From Vitrella brassicaformis (lineage: Eukaryota > Sar > Vitrellaceae): a stretch of DNA of 64,000 nucleotides. The DNA is taken from the NCBI GenBank assembly GCA_001179505.1, contig CDMY01000256.1, positions 83,250 to 147,249 of the forward strand. The letters run 5' to 3'. Below the pieces are notes generated by a model, which was given only the letters and a program-made list of their open reading frames with translations, was not told where the DNA came from and did no database searches. The translations under genes were made by a program, and so were the position numbers. How positions within the stretch are numbered: position 1 is the first letter of the stretch; every line of letters begins with the position of its first letter. Below, one piece after another: positions 33,901 to 43,900 of this stretch.

Positions 33901-34804
33901 TCCGCCCGACCTCCACACATCCTCTCCCAACATTGACGCCATGTCAGATCCCCAATCCCTCCCACGGTCGCCCAAGAGCCGGCAGAGCAGAAGGGCCTCT
34001 CGTGAATGCAGCCCCGAGAAGTCTTTGCTGCCTGGCCATCCAGTCAGAAGGCGGTCTCGGTCACCGATGAGCCAGGAGAGACCCGTCAGCCCCAAAGCCA
34101 AGAGCAGGGACGGCAGCCTCGGAAGAAGCGACCCCTTCATGCTGGGACTGCGGTCGCCACCTGTGTCTCGCGAACGGCTAATGCCGCCCATACCGTCCCG
34201 CTTCGGCATCCCGATGCCTTCCTCCCCGGCTGAGTACCCTTTTGCACTCGACCCCCGCCCCACCACGAGCCCAAACGAGGTTGCCCGCTCGGCTGCCTAC
34301 GTTTTCCGTCCCTCCGGCCCCAACAGCGGCCTGGAGCCGGTGGATGCCATCTCACCGCCAATGGCCCCCCCTCAGCCACACGCGGGTCTTACCCATCCAC
34401 TCGGCTTCAACAGAAGGGAGCGACACTTTGTGAGCCCGGCGAGGGAGGCGGGATTGGCGCCATCTCCACACTACATGCAGAACGGCAGACGCGGGTCCAC
34501 CTGGCGGCGACAGACCAACCTTGGTATGCTCTTCGCCGCCCCTCCCCTGCCCGGCGCAGTGGTCCGTCGGTCTGTGCTGTACTCGACAGATGAAGACGAG
34601 AAGGAAGAGAAGCAGCAGGCGTCGGGGACGCAGCGCAAGAACGTGAATGGTTCGACGTCGGGCGGTGAGCTGGGTAGCTCGCCGGACACATCGGGTGACG
34701 AGGGAGTGAGGCGTGAGAGACGGCAGAGAGAGGGACCGCCTGAGCTGCGACTGCCGCTGCCCAACAAGAGGGGAGGAGACACTTTGGATAAAGGACAACC
34801 ATGA
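30941..34804 (+). CDS. Single-domain voltage-gated cation channel with C-terminal EF-hands
   Basis: One six-helix channel unit only, not the usual four-repeat eukaryotic form. Start MLSRAVAATHGGVVVHDNY. S1: FNLGVGAFIMLNA joined to VYI. S2: IIFMCVFTIELILRF. S3: DRWNHLDFVLVVLNIVDTL. S4: LRILRMLRLVRLVRLLRVFK, with an Arg every third residue. S5: VAMLLSLVIYMYVGA. Pore: SMYTLFQ spliced to ILTLEAWNMEFA, resembling the bacterial Nav filter TLESW with Ser changed to Ala. S6: LLYLMLTTFGLLNLVVGAIV. Two EF-hands follow: DEDGGGTLTQDE, and DEDGSG spliced to DLTIDE. The roughly 330-residue tail is Ser/Pro/Arg-rich. Such single-domain channels are known from bacteria (BacNav) and as EukCat channels in algae. 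Ion selectivity and tetramer assembly are inferred. Confidence 0.87.
33205..33384 (+). repeat. Perfect 90-bp tandem duplication across an exon-intron boundary
   Basis: Two copies (33205-33294 and 33295-33384) match at every base except the last (T in copy 1, G in copy 2). Each unit holds the exon end encoding HLFGILDEDGSG, a GTGCGT donor and the following intron. Only copy 2 ends in a CAG acceptor. Confidence 0.92.
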
Positions 34805-35416
34805 GTCTGACCGACGTCTTTCTGTGTGTGCCCTTTTCTGACTGCTGTAGCACTCACCTGTTTCGGTTGGTAGAAGGGAGGAGTCAGGGTCGTAGCCTCC
34901 ATAGATGGGTGGATCGGGGCGTTTTGACCGATTTGTCAGGCAGATTTGTGCATAGATGGATGGCACACGTCGGTCTGTCACACGGCGGCCATGCTATTCA
35001 GCCAGAGGTTGGGTAGTTGAAGAGTCCACACGATAGACACACATACATTTTGTGTCTGCGTGCCACCAGGCACCAGCCACGCAGATCGACATTCGCTGGG
35101 TGTACATAGAGGGGCATCGAGGGACTGGATGGGTGTTCAGACCACCTTTTCAATCAGATTGAAGCAGACAGTTTTCCAATAGCTGACACCAAATGGTGGT
35201 CTCCATTTGGACACGAAACACCTCCATGTGGGAATTGCATCACCAAACAATATCCCATGCTCTTGGCGTCTCAAACGGCCTTTGCCCTATGCTCAGCTTA
35301 CACGTCTTGCGGCCTCTCTTACGGCCGTGACCACCACCGCATACACATCGAAGTCACGACCGACTCTTGCGCTTCTGGAACAAACACGCAAACTCTACTT
35401 GACCTGCTTCCCGTCA
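34805..35416. other. Spacer 3' of the channel gene, carrying one flanking repeat copy
   Basis: Convergent spacer of about 610 bp between the channel gene and the RTX gene. Contains the first copy of the 108-bp direct repeat (34955-35062). The remaining part has no supported gene. Confidence 0.6.
34955..35062 (+). repeat. Direct repeat copy 1 (108 bp) left of the RTX gene
   Basis: Matches 37203-37310 in the same orientation with only a few differences, all in the last 30 bases. Begins GATGGATGGCACACGTCGGT. A shorter match (TTGTGCAT) precedes both copies. Confidence 0.92.
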
Positions 35417-36527
35417 TCAATCTCCATTCTTCTTTGGAATGAAGATGGCTTTGTCGCCATCAGCCTCGTTGAAATCTGATGGGAAGTAAAGCAGTTAGAT
35501 CAGAAGCAAGGACGTGTATTCAGCCTCTGTGGGGCCACTTGTTCACCTTGGATCTGTGCCATCTGTTTGTCCTTGTCGAGATCGTCCCGGAGAATGAACG
35601 TGTCAGCCCCCAGCCCTCCCATCATCGTGTCACCGAAATCTCCATCCAAGTCGATGATCAAGTCGTCGCCTGGCAGAAAGAGACACAGTTATAAAAAGGG
35701 TCTGAGCGTCGCTCAGGTACCTGGGCCCCCTTTAACACGATCGGTGCCGCTGTCGCCGGACAGATTATCATCGCCCGGACCGCCATCCTGCACCCACCAG
35801 TGCGAGAGAGCTCAGTGACCTGTGCGCTGCAGGTGATCTGCTCCGGTCTGCCTCCTCACCAGAAGGTCATTGCCACTGTCGGCATTCATGAAGTCCTTCC
35901 CCTCTCCACCAAACAGACGATCGTCCTACAGACAGGACGGCCAATAAGGAGGGAGACGTGCACCGCTGACAACCATGTGGCTTACGCCAGACTGTCCAGT
36001 GACTTCGTCGTCGCCCGCTCCGCCTGAATGGACAGAGTTGGGTGGACACAGATTGCTTAGGATGTAGACTGAGAATGAGAAGCGCCTACCGTCGACTGTG
36101 TCTGCACCCTCCTGGCCCCGGAGGATCTGAATGTGTGTCAGCGATACATGCCCACACTTGACAGCCAATACTCTCCTGGCTTACGTCATTTCCCTCTCCT
36201 CCAAATATCGTATCATCGCCTTTTTTGCCTCTCACGAGATCATCCCCGCCCAGCGCATACATGGTGTCCCCTAAGTCTGTCCCCTCGAATGCCTTGTTCC
36301 GGGGATAACCGCCTTTGGAAGCTTCACCGTCATCCCCATCAGTCCCGACGAGGGGCGGCGCAGTGGTCACTCCCTGGAGATGCCGATGGAGCGACGGGCT
36401 GCAGCTGGACGGGAGCACCAATGCCACCGCCACACCTGCAATACACACCGCGATATCGTGATCCCGAGGAGCAACTTAAGCTTTGTCGACGATCATTCTT
36501 ACACAGCCAAATCAGGTCAAAGCGCAT
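35417..36527 (-). CDS. Secreted RTX-type calcium-binding nonapeptide-repeat protein
   Basis: Start at 36527. A short first exon spliced through GTAAGA and TTGCAG gives the signal peptide MRFDLIWLCVAVALVLP. Glycine/aspartate nonapeptide repeats typical of RTX (hemolysin-type) domains follow, spread over about seven small exons: GDTMYALGGDDLVRG, KKGDDTIFGGEGND, RGQEGADTVDG, GGAGDDEVTGQSG, DDRLFGGEGKDFMNADSGND and DGGPGDDNLSGDSGTD. The C-terminal block has GGLGADTFILRDDLDKDKQ and DFNEADGDKAIFIPKKN, the closing pattern of serralysin-type RTX domains. RTX repeats fold into a calcium-bound beta-roll. No protease, lipase or pore-forming domain is present, so this is a binding or structural secreted protein, not an evident toxin. 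The domain is mainly bacterial, so ancient transfer followed by intron gain is a reasonable inference. Confidence 0.82.
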
Positions 36528-36785
36528 CTTTGCTCCAAGACTGTTGCCTTTGTGATCACAAACAAGAAAGCGAAACAAGCTGGAGCCCATATACATATAC
36601 GATGGCCGTTGTGCAAGTATCGTCTTCAATAATGTACGAAGTAGACGAACTATTATATAGGCGCAACTTGTGGGCCAAAGCTGGCTCTGCGGCCGGAAGG
36701 CTTAGGCTGGAATGTCTGCCCGTGGGGCCAGCCCTGCAGGTGGATGTCCAGCCCTGCAGTCAGAAGGCCATCCCTCCACCCACAG

Positions 36786-36813
36786 GGCCAGCCCTGCAGC
36801 CACAGGGCTGGCC
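36786..36813. repeat. Perfect 11-bp-stem hairpin in a GC-rich repeat cluster
   Basis: GGCCAGCCCTG at 36786-36796 pairs with CAGGGCTGGCC at 36803-36813 around a 6-base loop. Related GCCAGCCCTGCAG or CCAGCCCTGCAG units occur at about 36727 and 36748. Confidence 0.85.
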
Positions 36814-37202
36814 TCTGCGGGACGAGTTAACTGTAGTGCATATGGATTTCGTGTAATATGACGGAGGTGCTGTTCTTTCTTATCCATGTGGTGAATGGCG
36901 ACACTGACATTCCAGTCCTTCGTCATCCATTCGTCACTTTTGCCGCAAAGCGGAAGCTGAGTGCTGATGGAGAGGCGTCACGTTAACAAGCCAATGCAGA
37001 ACCCTGCCCATTTATGAAGCGAGCGATTCCCCTGAGGGATTAGATACGCCACAATGGAAGGCATGTCTATTACTCGCAGCGGCAGTGTCGCAAGGGCGCA
37101 GTCCATCGTGGAGCTTGTGTACCGGCAGGTCGACCAAGAGAACACGCTAACTGGCTTGACGCAGAGGCAGCCACTTACCGAGGACTTGTGCATGGATGAA
37201 TG

Positions 37203-37310
37203 GATGGATGGCACACGTCGGTCTGTCACACGGCGGCCATGCTATTCAGCCAGAGGTTGGGTAGTTGAAGAGTCCACACGATAGACATACATATATTTTG
37301 TGTGTGCGTG
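37203..37310 (+). repeat. Direct repeat copy 2 (108 bp) right of the RTX gene
   Basis: Second copy of the repeat at 34955-35062, 2,248 bp downstream in the same orientation. It ends in a TG-rich stretch that continues into further TGTG sequence. Confidence 0.92.
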
Positions 37311-37407
37311 TCTGTGTTTCTATGTGTCTGTCCATGCCTGAATGCTCATGGGGTGTCGTGTGTGCTCTCAGACACGTACAAGTGCTCTACGCTAATGTCT
37401 TGACTCC

Positions 37408-38157
37408 TCAGTACCCCCCTGCCCTCCCTCTCTGTCTCTGCCGTCCTCCAGCCGTGTCTCCCACCCTCCTGGCACACACAGACACAGCCCGCAGAGTCAC
37501 AACCCCATGTGTCACACAGAGCCACCGGTGGCTGTGCCCACCGCCCATCATTCGATCAATCACCTTTGCAGCGGCTATCAGGTTGTCCAGTGTGAACCAG
37601 CTGGGAGGCCCACCGGCCAGCGGCCTCTCAACAGGCTTCTGTGAGGCGTCATAGCTGTAGAAGGCGAGATTCGCCAGGCGGAAGCTGCGCCAGAGTGGCG
37701 AAGGGTTGTATAGGAACAGCCGCAGCCGCAGCGTGCCACACGGATGGAGAGGCGACATCTGACACCGACACACACTCACGGATATGGGACATAAGAAATC
37801 AGGCCGACGCGAGAAAGCTGGCCGATGGATCACCTGGGGTTTGTATATGGCGTGCCAGGCGAAGGCATCTTCCTCGAAGTGGGCCGAGCGCATCAGAGCA
37901 TGCCTCCGCAGGACCGTCGTGAACCGCGGCGATGGCGGATCTGACATATGGGGAGGATGAGTCGGTTTGCCGTCGGCATATGGCTCGGGGATGGCCTGTT
38001 GGATGGTGAGATGGGCCGTGTGTGATGAGTTCTGGAAGACAATGCAGTGGAGGGCGTGTGCCGGGGCGTCGATGATGATGTCCAGGTAGATCTCGCACGG
38101 GCGTCTGCTGGAAGAGTGCTGCAGGTCGCTCGTCTTGTGCGGCAGCTCCACCCACAT
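37408..38157 (-). CDS. Hypothetical protein, family not recognised
   Basis: An open frame of about 249 codons from M at 38157 (MWVELPHKTSDLQHSSSRRP); an upstream in-frame M at 38259 would overlap the start of the fucosyltransferase gene. Visible segments: CEIYLDIIIDAPAHALHCIV, HTAHLTIQQAIPEPYADGKP, FEEDAFAWHAIYKPQVIHRP, LRLRLFLYNPSPLWRSFRLA and LDNLIAAAKVIDRMMGGGHS. The alternation of hydrophobic strands suggests a folded beta-rich domain. Codon character is coding-like. A 21-base GT...AG stretch near 37760-37780 is in frame and may or may not be spliced. It has no signal peptide or membrane segment. It is divergent from the GT10 gene across about 92 bp. Confidence 0.5.
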   Translation of the reverse strand: MWVELPHKTSDLQHSSSRRPCEIYLDIIIDAPAHALHCIVFQNSSHTAHLTIQQAIPEPYADGKPTHPPHMSDPPSPRFTTVLRRHALMRSAHFEEDAFAWHAIYKPQVIHRPAFSRRPDFLCPISVSVCRCQMSPLHPCGTLRLRLFLYNPSPLWRSFRLANLAFYSYDASQKPVERPLAGGPPSWFTLDNLIAAAKVIDRMMGGGHSHRWLCVTHGVVTLRAVSVCARRVGDTAGGRQRQRGRAGGY

Positions 38158-38249
38158 CCAATGCGAGGTTCCACGCGAGGTTCCCCTGAGAAATTTACAC
38201 GATTTACGCGATCTGAGCGTAGATCTCGCAGTGCTGGCGGAGGCAGGTA

Positions 38250-40278
38250 ATGTTGCCATTTTATCTCATCGCAGCCTTCGCGGCCTTCTTCTCGGCTCCT
38301 GGGGCTGCTGTTCTGCGAAGAAGAGACCACACAGGCAGGTGAGGTCATCGAGATCTCACATTCCATCGCATGCGATTGTGTCTGCTGGTTGTTCCATTGC
38401 AGTGTGGCCAACGAAGGTTCTGCTATCACATTGTCACCAGCGGCCCTTCCCCTCTGCCCCTCTGACCTCCCCCAGCCCTTCTATCCCCTGCTCTATTCTG
38501 CCAATGTGACCACACCTCCCCTCCCGCCCCTCCCCGGCCGCTCCAAGATCAACCGCATGGATGCAGCTGACGAGAGGCGGCCACGCCGGCTTGGATGGAC
38601 AGACTACTTCGACTATCGATACGGCTGTGCGGACCCACACCGCCCTTCCGGTGTGGTTTTCAATCAGCACTCGAGTGGCGGGAGCTTGAGCGGTCTGTCC
38701 AGTCCTGCTTCGTGGCAGTTCTACACGGTGGACGAGAAGAACCCGGTGTGGATACTAGAGTGGGGTCATCTGGCCGGCGGGCTGGGGGGGGACAGAAGGC
38801 TCGAATGCGACGTGCCATGCAGGCTGACGCACGACAGGTGATGGTCTGCACACGCAGGAGGGCAAACACCGGTGAATGTATTTGGTGCATCGTTGGTGTG
38901 TCGGGATGAGACAGAAGTTGGGGAGAGAACGGCAAGGCGGATATAGTGGTGTTCGGTCCTCAGCAGCAAAAGGGTATAGTGGTGTTCGGTCCTCAGCAGC
39001 AAAAGGCGGCCGAAGCGCTCCAGAAGTCTGGCAAGAAGAAGCCGCACCAGGCAAGCGCGTGCAATTGTCGCGACATTCCTGTTCACGTGAGCACGTGCAT
39101 CTGTGTGCCATCCTTGTATCAATCAGTACTATGCGGTGACGTCATTAGAGTCGGATATCAACTTTGCGTATCTTAAGGACAAGAACACACTCATGTGGGA
39201 GGAGAAGCATGGCTAGAGACACACACACTCATCTGCGAGTCGTCCCCATGAGTACATATCGCCTTTGATGTCTGTCCGCCATGCAGGCATTTCGACCTGA
39301 AGGCCACGTACCATCTTGACAGCGACGTGCCGCGCATCTACTTCGGGTACCGTGGATACGACTGGATGCTGCCCCCAAGGGCGAAGAGAAAAGACAGACT
39401 CGTCAGCTTCGTCTCATCCAGCTGCTCACCGAGGTATGGATGGGCGTACGCTACTCCATCGCCTCAGACACGGGCGCATTTCCTGTGTCTGAGGGCTCAT
39501 GTGCGCACGGCAGGAACGGCCGCACGAGATATGTCATGTCGCTGTCTCAGTATGTCCCGGTTCGGTCCTTCGGCAGCTGCCTGCGCAACGCCAGCTTCGC
39601 CGACATCCTGGAGACGCCCATCGAGAACAACCGTTGGCACGAGAAGGTGGTGATTTTGCAGCACTTCAAGTTCAACATCGCCTTCGAAAACTCTGACACA
39701 CCCGACTACATCACGGAGAAGTTCGGCCAGGTGAACCGAGATCAAAGGACAGACAGACAGGAAGGATAGATCGGCCGTGACGCTTTGTTGTTTGTGTGCC
39801 CCCAGGCTTTAGTGGCTGGTACGGTGCCCATTGTTAAGAGCCGAACGAACAACTATGAGGCCTTTGCGCCACACCCCCACTCGTACATAGTCGCCGACGA
39901 CTTTGAATCGCCCAAGGTATGCTCGCCTGCCCACGAACCAAGAGACACAAACACACAGGCAGCGATGGGATCCTGCAGGCTTTGGCCGAGTATTTGCTGT
40001 GGCTGAATGACCACGATGAAGAATACGACAAATACCTCGAGTGGAAAAGGGTAACATAACATCGAGCCCGCCTTTCTCTCCCATGCTCTCGTTGCCTTCC
40101 GTCTGTCAACATATGTGTGCAGGTGGGCCCGAGCGAGTCGTTCCGTCGTCTGTTGGAGCTCAACATCCCCGACAGCTCATGCCACCTGTGCAGATTCGCG
40201 GCACTCGCACGGGATGTGGACGCGGGCTACGTCAACACAGACGCGTCCCGACCAGCCGCACAGATAGCTGAGACATAA
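38250..40278 (+). CDS. GT10 alpha-1,3-fucosyltransferase-like glycosyltransferase
   Basis: The start at 38250 gives a signal or anchor sequence (MLPFYLIAAFAAFFSAPGAA), then an exon from about 38402 with the stem region. Family landmarks follow: ECDVPCRLTHDR, ADIVVFGPQQQK (the region of the conserved ADAVVFH strand), YYAVTSLESDINFAYLKDK, HFDLKATYHLDSDVPRIYFG, and the GDP-fucose-binding signature FKFNIAFENSDTPDYITEKF joined to GQALVAGTVPIVKSRTNNYE. The end is AALARDVDAGYVNTDASRPA. GT10 enzymes transfer fucose from GDP-fucose to GlcNAc or related sugars on N-glycans in the Golgi; this type-II-like topology fits. A 33-bp in-frame tandem duplication adds 11 residues to the FGPQQQK strand (38943-39008). 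Acceptor specificity is unknown. Confidence 0.88.
38943..39008 (+). repeat. 33-bp in-frame tandem duplication in the fucosyltransferase gene
   Basis: ATAGTGGTGTTCGGTCCTCA and the following bases to AAAAGG occur twice, 33 bp apart (38943 and 38976). Each unit encodes IVVFGPQQQK plus one residue. Confidence 0.9.
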
Positions 40279-40994
40279 CGCCGAGTGTATCATCCGGCCC
40301 TCGTCTTGTGTGATTACCAATTAGGCGCTGTTTGGTCGGTCGGTCCATGTGTGTTGATACGTTTGGTGCAATGACGCAGGCAGACAGGCTTGATGATATT
40401 AGTTAAGTCCATCCATCCCTCCGTCAATGAGTCTCACATGAATGAGATGTGTGAAATGTGTATGCGTGATGATCCATCGATCGCCCCGACGTCTGAATTG
40501 AGGCCAGGCCAGCTCGTGCAGCTCAGCAACCAACGCCCACCTTCACACACACGCACACGCACTCCATGGTCACTGATGTGCATCACACCACACGTCTCTC
40601 TAGCCACAGTTAGTTGATGTGCAAAAGGCCACCCCACCCTCCCTGCAGCCCTCCCACGCACGGCACCTGTCCCCATCTCGGCTGAACAGCAAAGGCAGGT
40701 GCAGTGAGTGAGTCATGTGCCATGTGCGTCGCATTCGTGTGTGACTTGTGTGTGCGGACTGCTTTCGCCCGCCAAAACCGAGAGTGATTGGTGCTGACAA
40801 CACCTCGCCGACCTGAATTATCACGACTCTTCTGTCCACCTCTATCTCTCTCTGTGTGTGTGAAGCGCTCATACGAGTGAATATGCACGTAGAGTATATG
40901 CCCGCAGTGAGTGCGTCTTAAAAGCCATAAAGCGAGTGGATCGAAAAAGGTGGGCTGCCGGCGCCAAGCAGCAAACATGGCAGCCGGCCCTCAG
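40279..40994. other. Convergent intergenic spacer
   Basis: About 715 bp between the fucosyltransferase and epsin stop codons. No supported gene; short GTGTGT runs only. Confidence 0.6.
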
Positions 40995-43900
40995 TCACCT
41001 CCACTGCTGCTGCATGCCCTGTGGCATGCCCATGCCCTGTGGCATACCCATCCCCCCCATGCCGCCCATTCCCCCCATTCCCCCCATCCCCCCTGCGGCC
41101 ATTCCCTGCATGCCGCCCATGGCCTGCAGGCCAGCCATGCCCTGCTGCATCCCCTGCTGCATCCCCGGCTGGCCGCGGCCCATACCCTGTGGCATGCCCA
41201 TGCCGGCCCCCATCTGCTGGCTGGTGGGAGACATGCCCATCCCGCCCTGTCAGTCAGGCAGCCAACACGACACACACGGTTGGTTTGTGCGTGGTTTCTA
41301 TGTAGGCGTCTTCGTGTGTGTGGTTGTGTGTACCGGCATCATTTGCTGCATCATTCTGTTTTGCTGCTGCTGCATGCCCGCAGCCGCCATCGATGGGGCC
41401 ATGCCCATCCCTGCACACCACACCGCACCAAGACACATCCGTCAGGATCACCCAGGGAGGTGTGGCTCACTCACTCACCGGTGGGCGTCGGCTTCATCTG
41501 GTTCATCGGGGGACCCATGGAACCCAGCTGCACACACACACACACACACAAACACACATATGAAGTCTCAGACAAATGGAGGGCTGTTTCTGTTTGGTGT
41601 GTTGTCTGTGCTGTGCTGTGCTATGCTGCATCTGTGTTGTGTCGCTCTGATACCGTCTGTGGGTGCTGCATGTGTTGTGTGTGGGGCATGCCGCCCTTGT
41701 TCTCGCTCAGCGACAGGTCGTACAGAGACGACGATATGTCGGCCAGAAAACCGCCTGATCACATACACACCCACCATCTCATCTCATCTCATCTCGGCTC
41801 GTCTCGTCCACTAATGGTGTGTGTCGAGATGAGATGAGGTGACTGACCGGCTTGCTGTGACGGCTGCTGTCCACCGCCGAAGGGGTTCTGCCCCTGGCCG
41901 CCCATCATGCCTTGCATCGCTGCACACACCACACAAGACAGCACACCACCACATGCAGGGACGCATGTGCTGTGGGACGGGCGACAGACCGACCGACCCT
42001 TTTGTTGCTGCATCTGCTGCTGCTGCTGCATGGGGTTGGGCTGCTGCGGGGATGCGAAGAAATCAGGCATCCCACCACCTGACGCGACGCAGAAACAGAG
42101 AAGAGCCCACTTCTTGACGTGTGTGGATGTTGTCTGTCTGTCTGTCTGCCTGTCTTACCCATGCCAGCCATTGGGTTCTGCTGCTGCATCATCTGAGCAG
42201 GCTGCTGCATCTGACACACAGGCACACAGACACACAGACAGGCACACCACACCACACCACACCAGCGACGAATCATGCTCTCCCTCTTGTGCATTTGTGT
42301 GTGCGTATGAATGACCACCACCACCCCAGCCAGCCGTCGAGCATGCACCTACCTGTTGCTGTGCTGACTGGAACTGAGCCCCGCCGAAGAAGTCATCAGG
42401 CTTCCCGCCACCTACACCAACAACAACACACATACACAGAGACCGTGAGCGTGTCGTGACTGCATCCATTTTGTGCTAGTGCCGTCCATTCATCCATCCG
42501 CACCTGCCCCTCCAGCCATCATGAAGGGGTTGGCCGCGCCAGGCTGGCCGTATGAGCGCTGAGGCTGTGGCTGCTGCTGTTGCTGTTGATGCTGTTGATG
42601 CTGTGGTGCGGCCATGAATGTGCCGAAGGCCTCCTGCCCCCCCTGCTGCGGTGCGGGGTGGCCCTGGGGGGCCGCCTCGAAGGCATTCCAACTCGCATCT
42701 GCACACACACCACAAAGAGAACACATGACATGACAGGTGTGGGTGTGTGGTGGGCGACTGACCGTCGAAGAAGCTGTTGGTGGTGGTGGGGGCGTTGTCA
42801 AAGTCGAGCAGGGAGTCGTTGCGGTCCCGACGGCCGCCACGAGACCTGCATTTGAAGGGGAGAGGATACACAATACACAGACATTGGTAAGTCAGTACGC
42901 TCGGCATACAAGAGAATATGGTGTGTGTGATGGGTCGGGTGACCGACATACTTGTCTTTGTGGGTCTGTTGTGGTTTTCGTTTGTCGTGGTGGTGAGGCG
43001 CGTGTTTCCTGCTGGTACTGGTGTACTCCTCTTCCTCCTCTTCCTCATCCTCTTCATCCTCCTCCTCATCCCTGCCACACAACAAACAGTGGACGCGCTT
43101 CCATAGTTTGTCTCTGTCTGTGTCTGTCTGTCTGTGTCTGTGTGTCTGTGTCTGTCTGTGTGTCTTTCTTACTCGTCTTCCTCCTCTTCCTCGTCGCGAG
43201 CACGGCGATCCCGCTCCCTGAACAAACAGAGAATGACGTCCAGTGCCAGTCTGTGTGTTGTGTGTGTGTGTGTGGTGTTGGCCGACCTCTCCTTGTCCCG
43301 CTGCTCGCGCTGCCTGCGGTCTCGTTCCCTCTCCCTCTCCCTCTCCCGCTCACGGGCACGGTCACGCTCTATATGACACACCACACACCAAGAAGATGTC
43401 ACATGGGCTGTACGTGCAGAGGGCTGGCTCACTAGTAGGTGAGCCACTCACTCACCCCTTTCTCTCTCGCGCTCTCTGTCGCGGTCTGAGCGGCCATCGT
43501 CTCGGTCTCTGGTGGACACACACATATACACATACACACAGGAGAAAAGTAGGCGGATGTGGTTCATCGATGCTCGCAACTCTCGCTGCGTGCCTGTATC
43601 TGTCACGGTCGCTGAAGCGGTCCCGATCACGCTCACTGCACACACACACACACAGGCACATCCGCACAACAAACACGGTGGGTGACTTCTCCCGCCCCGT
43701 GTGGTGTGTGGCTGGATGACCCTGTGTACTGTACCGGTCTCCTCGTGCGGGGAATGAGCCGAATCGGTCCTTCCGGGGCTCCCAGGGGTCATACGGACTG
43801 CATGAAACACACACGTACACATAACATGGGGGGTCGACCGGCTGTGGTGTCGTCGTGTCAGTCAGTGAGGCCGGCTCCCTCACTCCATCCCATCCCATCA

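Larger units (their letters stand above)
36528..37407. other. Spacer with GC-rich repeats and the second flanking repeat copy
   Basis: About 880 bp upstream of the RTX gene. Holds several imperfect copies of GGCCAGCCCTGCAG (36725-36815), a perfect hairpin (36786-36813) and direct repeat copy 2 (37203-37310). The promoter of the RTX gene must lie at its left end. No gene supported. Confidence 0.6.

Noticed and set aside
40911-41837. About 300-codon open frames on the plus strand
   Set aside because: They are antisense to the Gln/Met/Gly-rich epsin tail; the His/Cys/Pro-rich translation is a shadow of CAG/GGC repeats.
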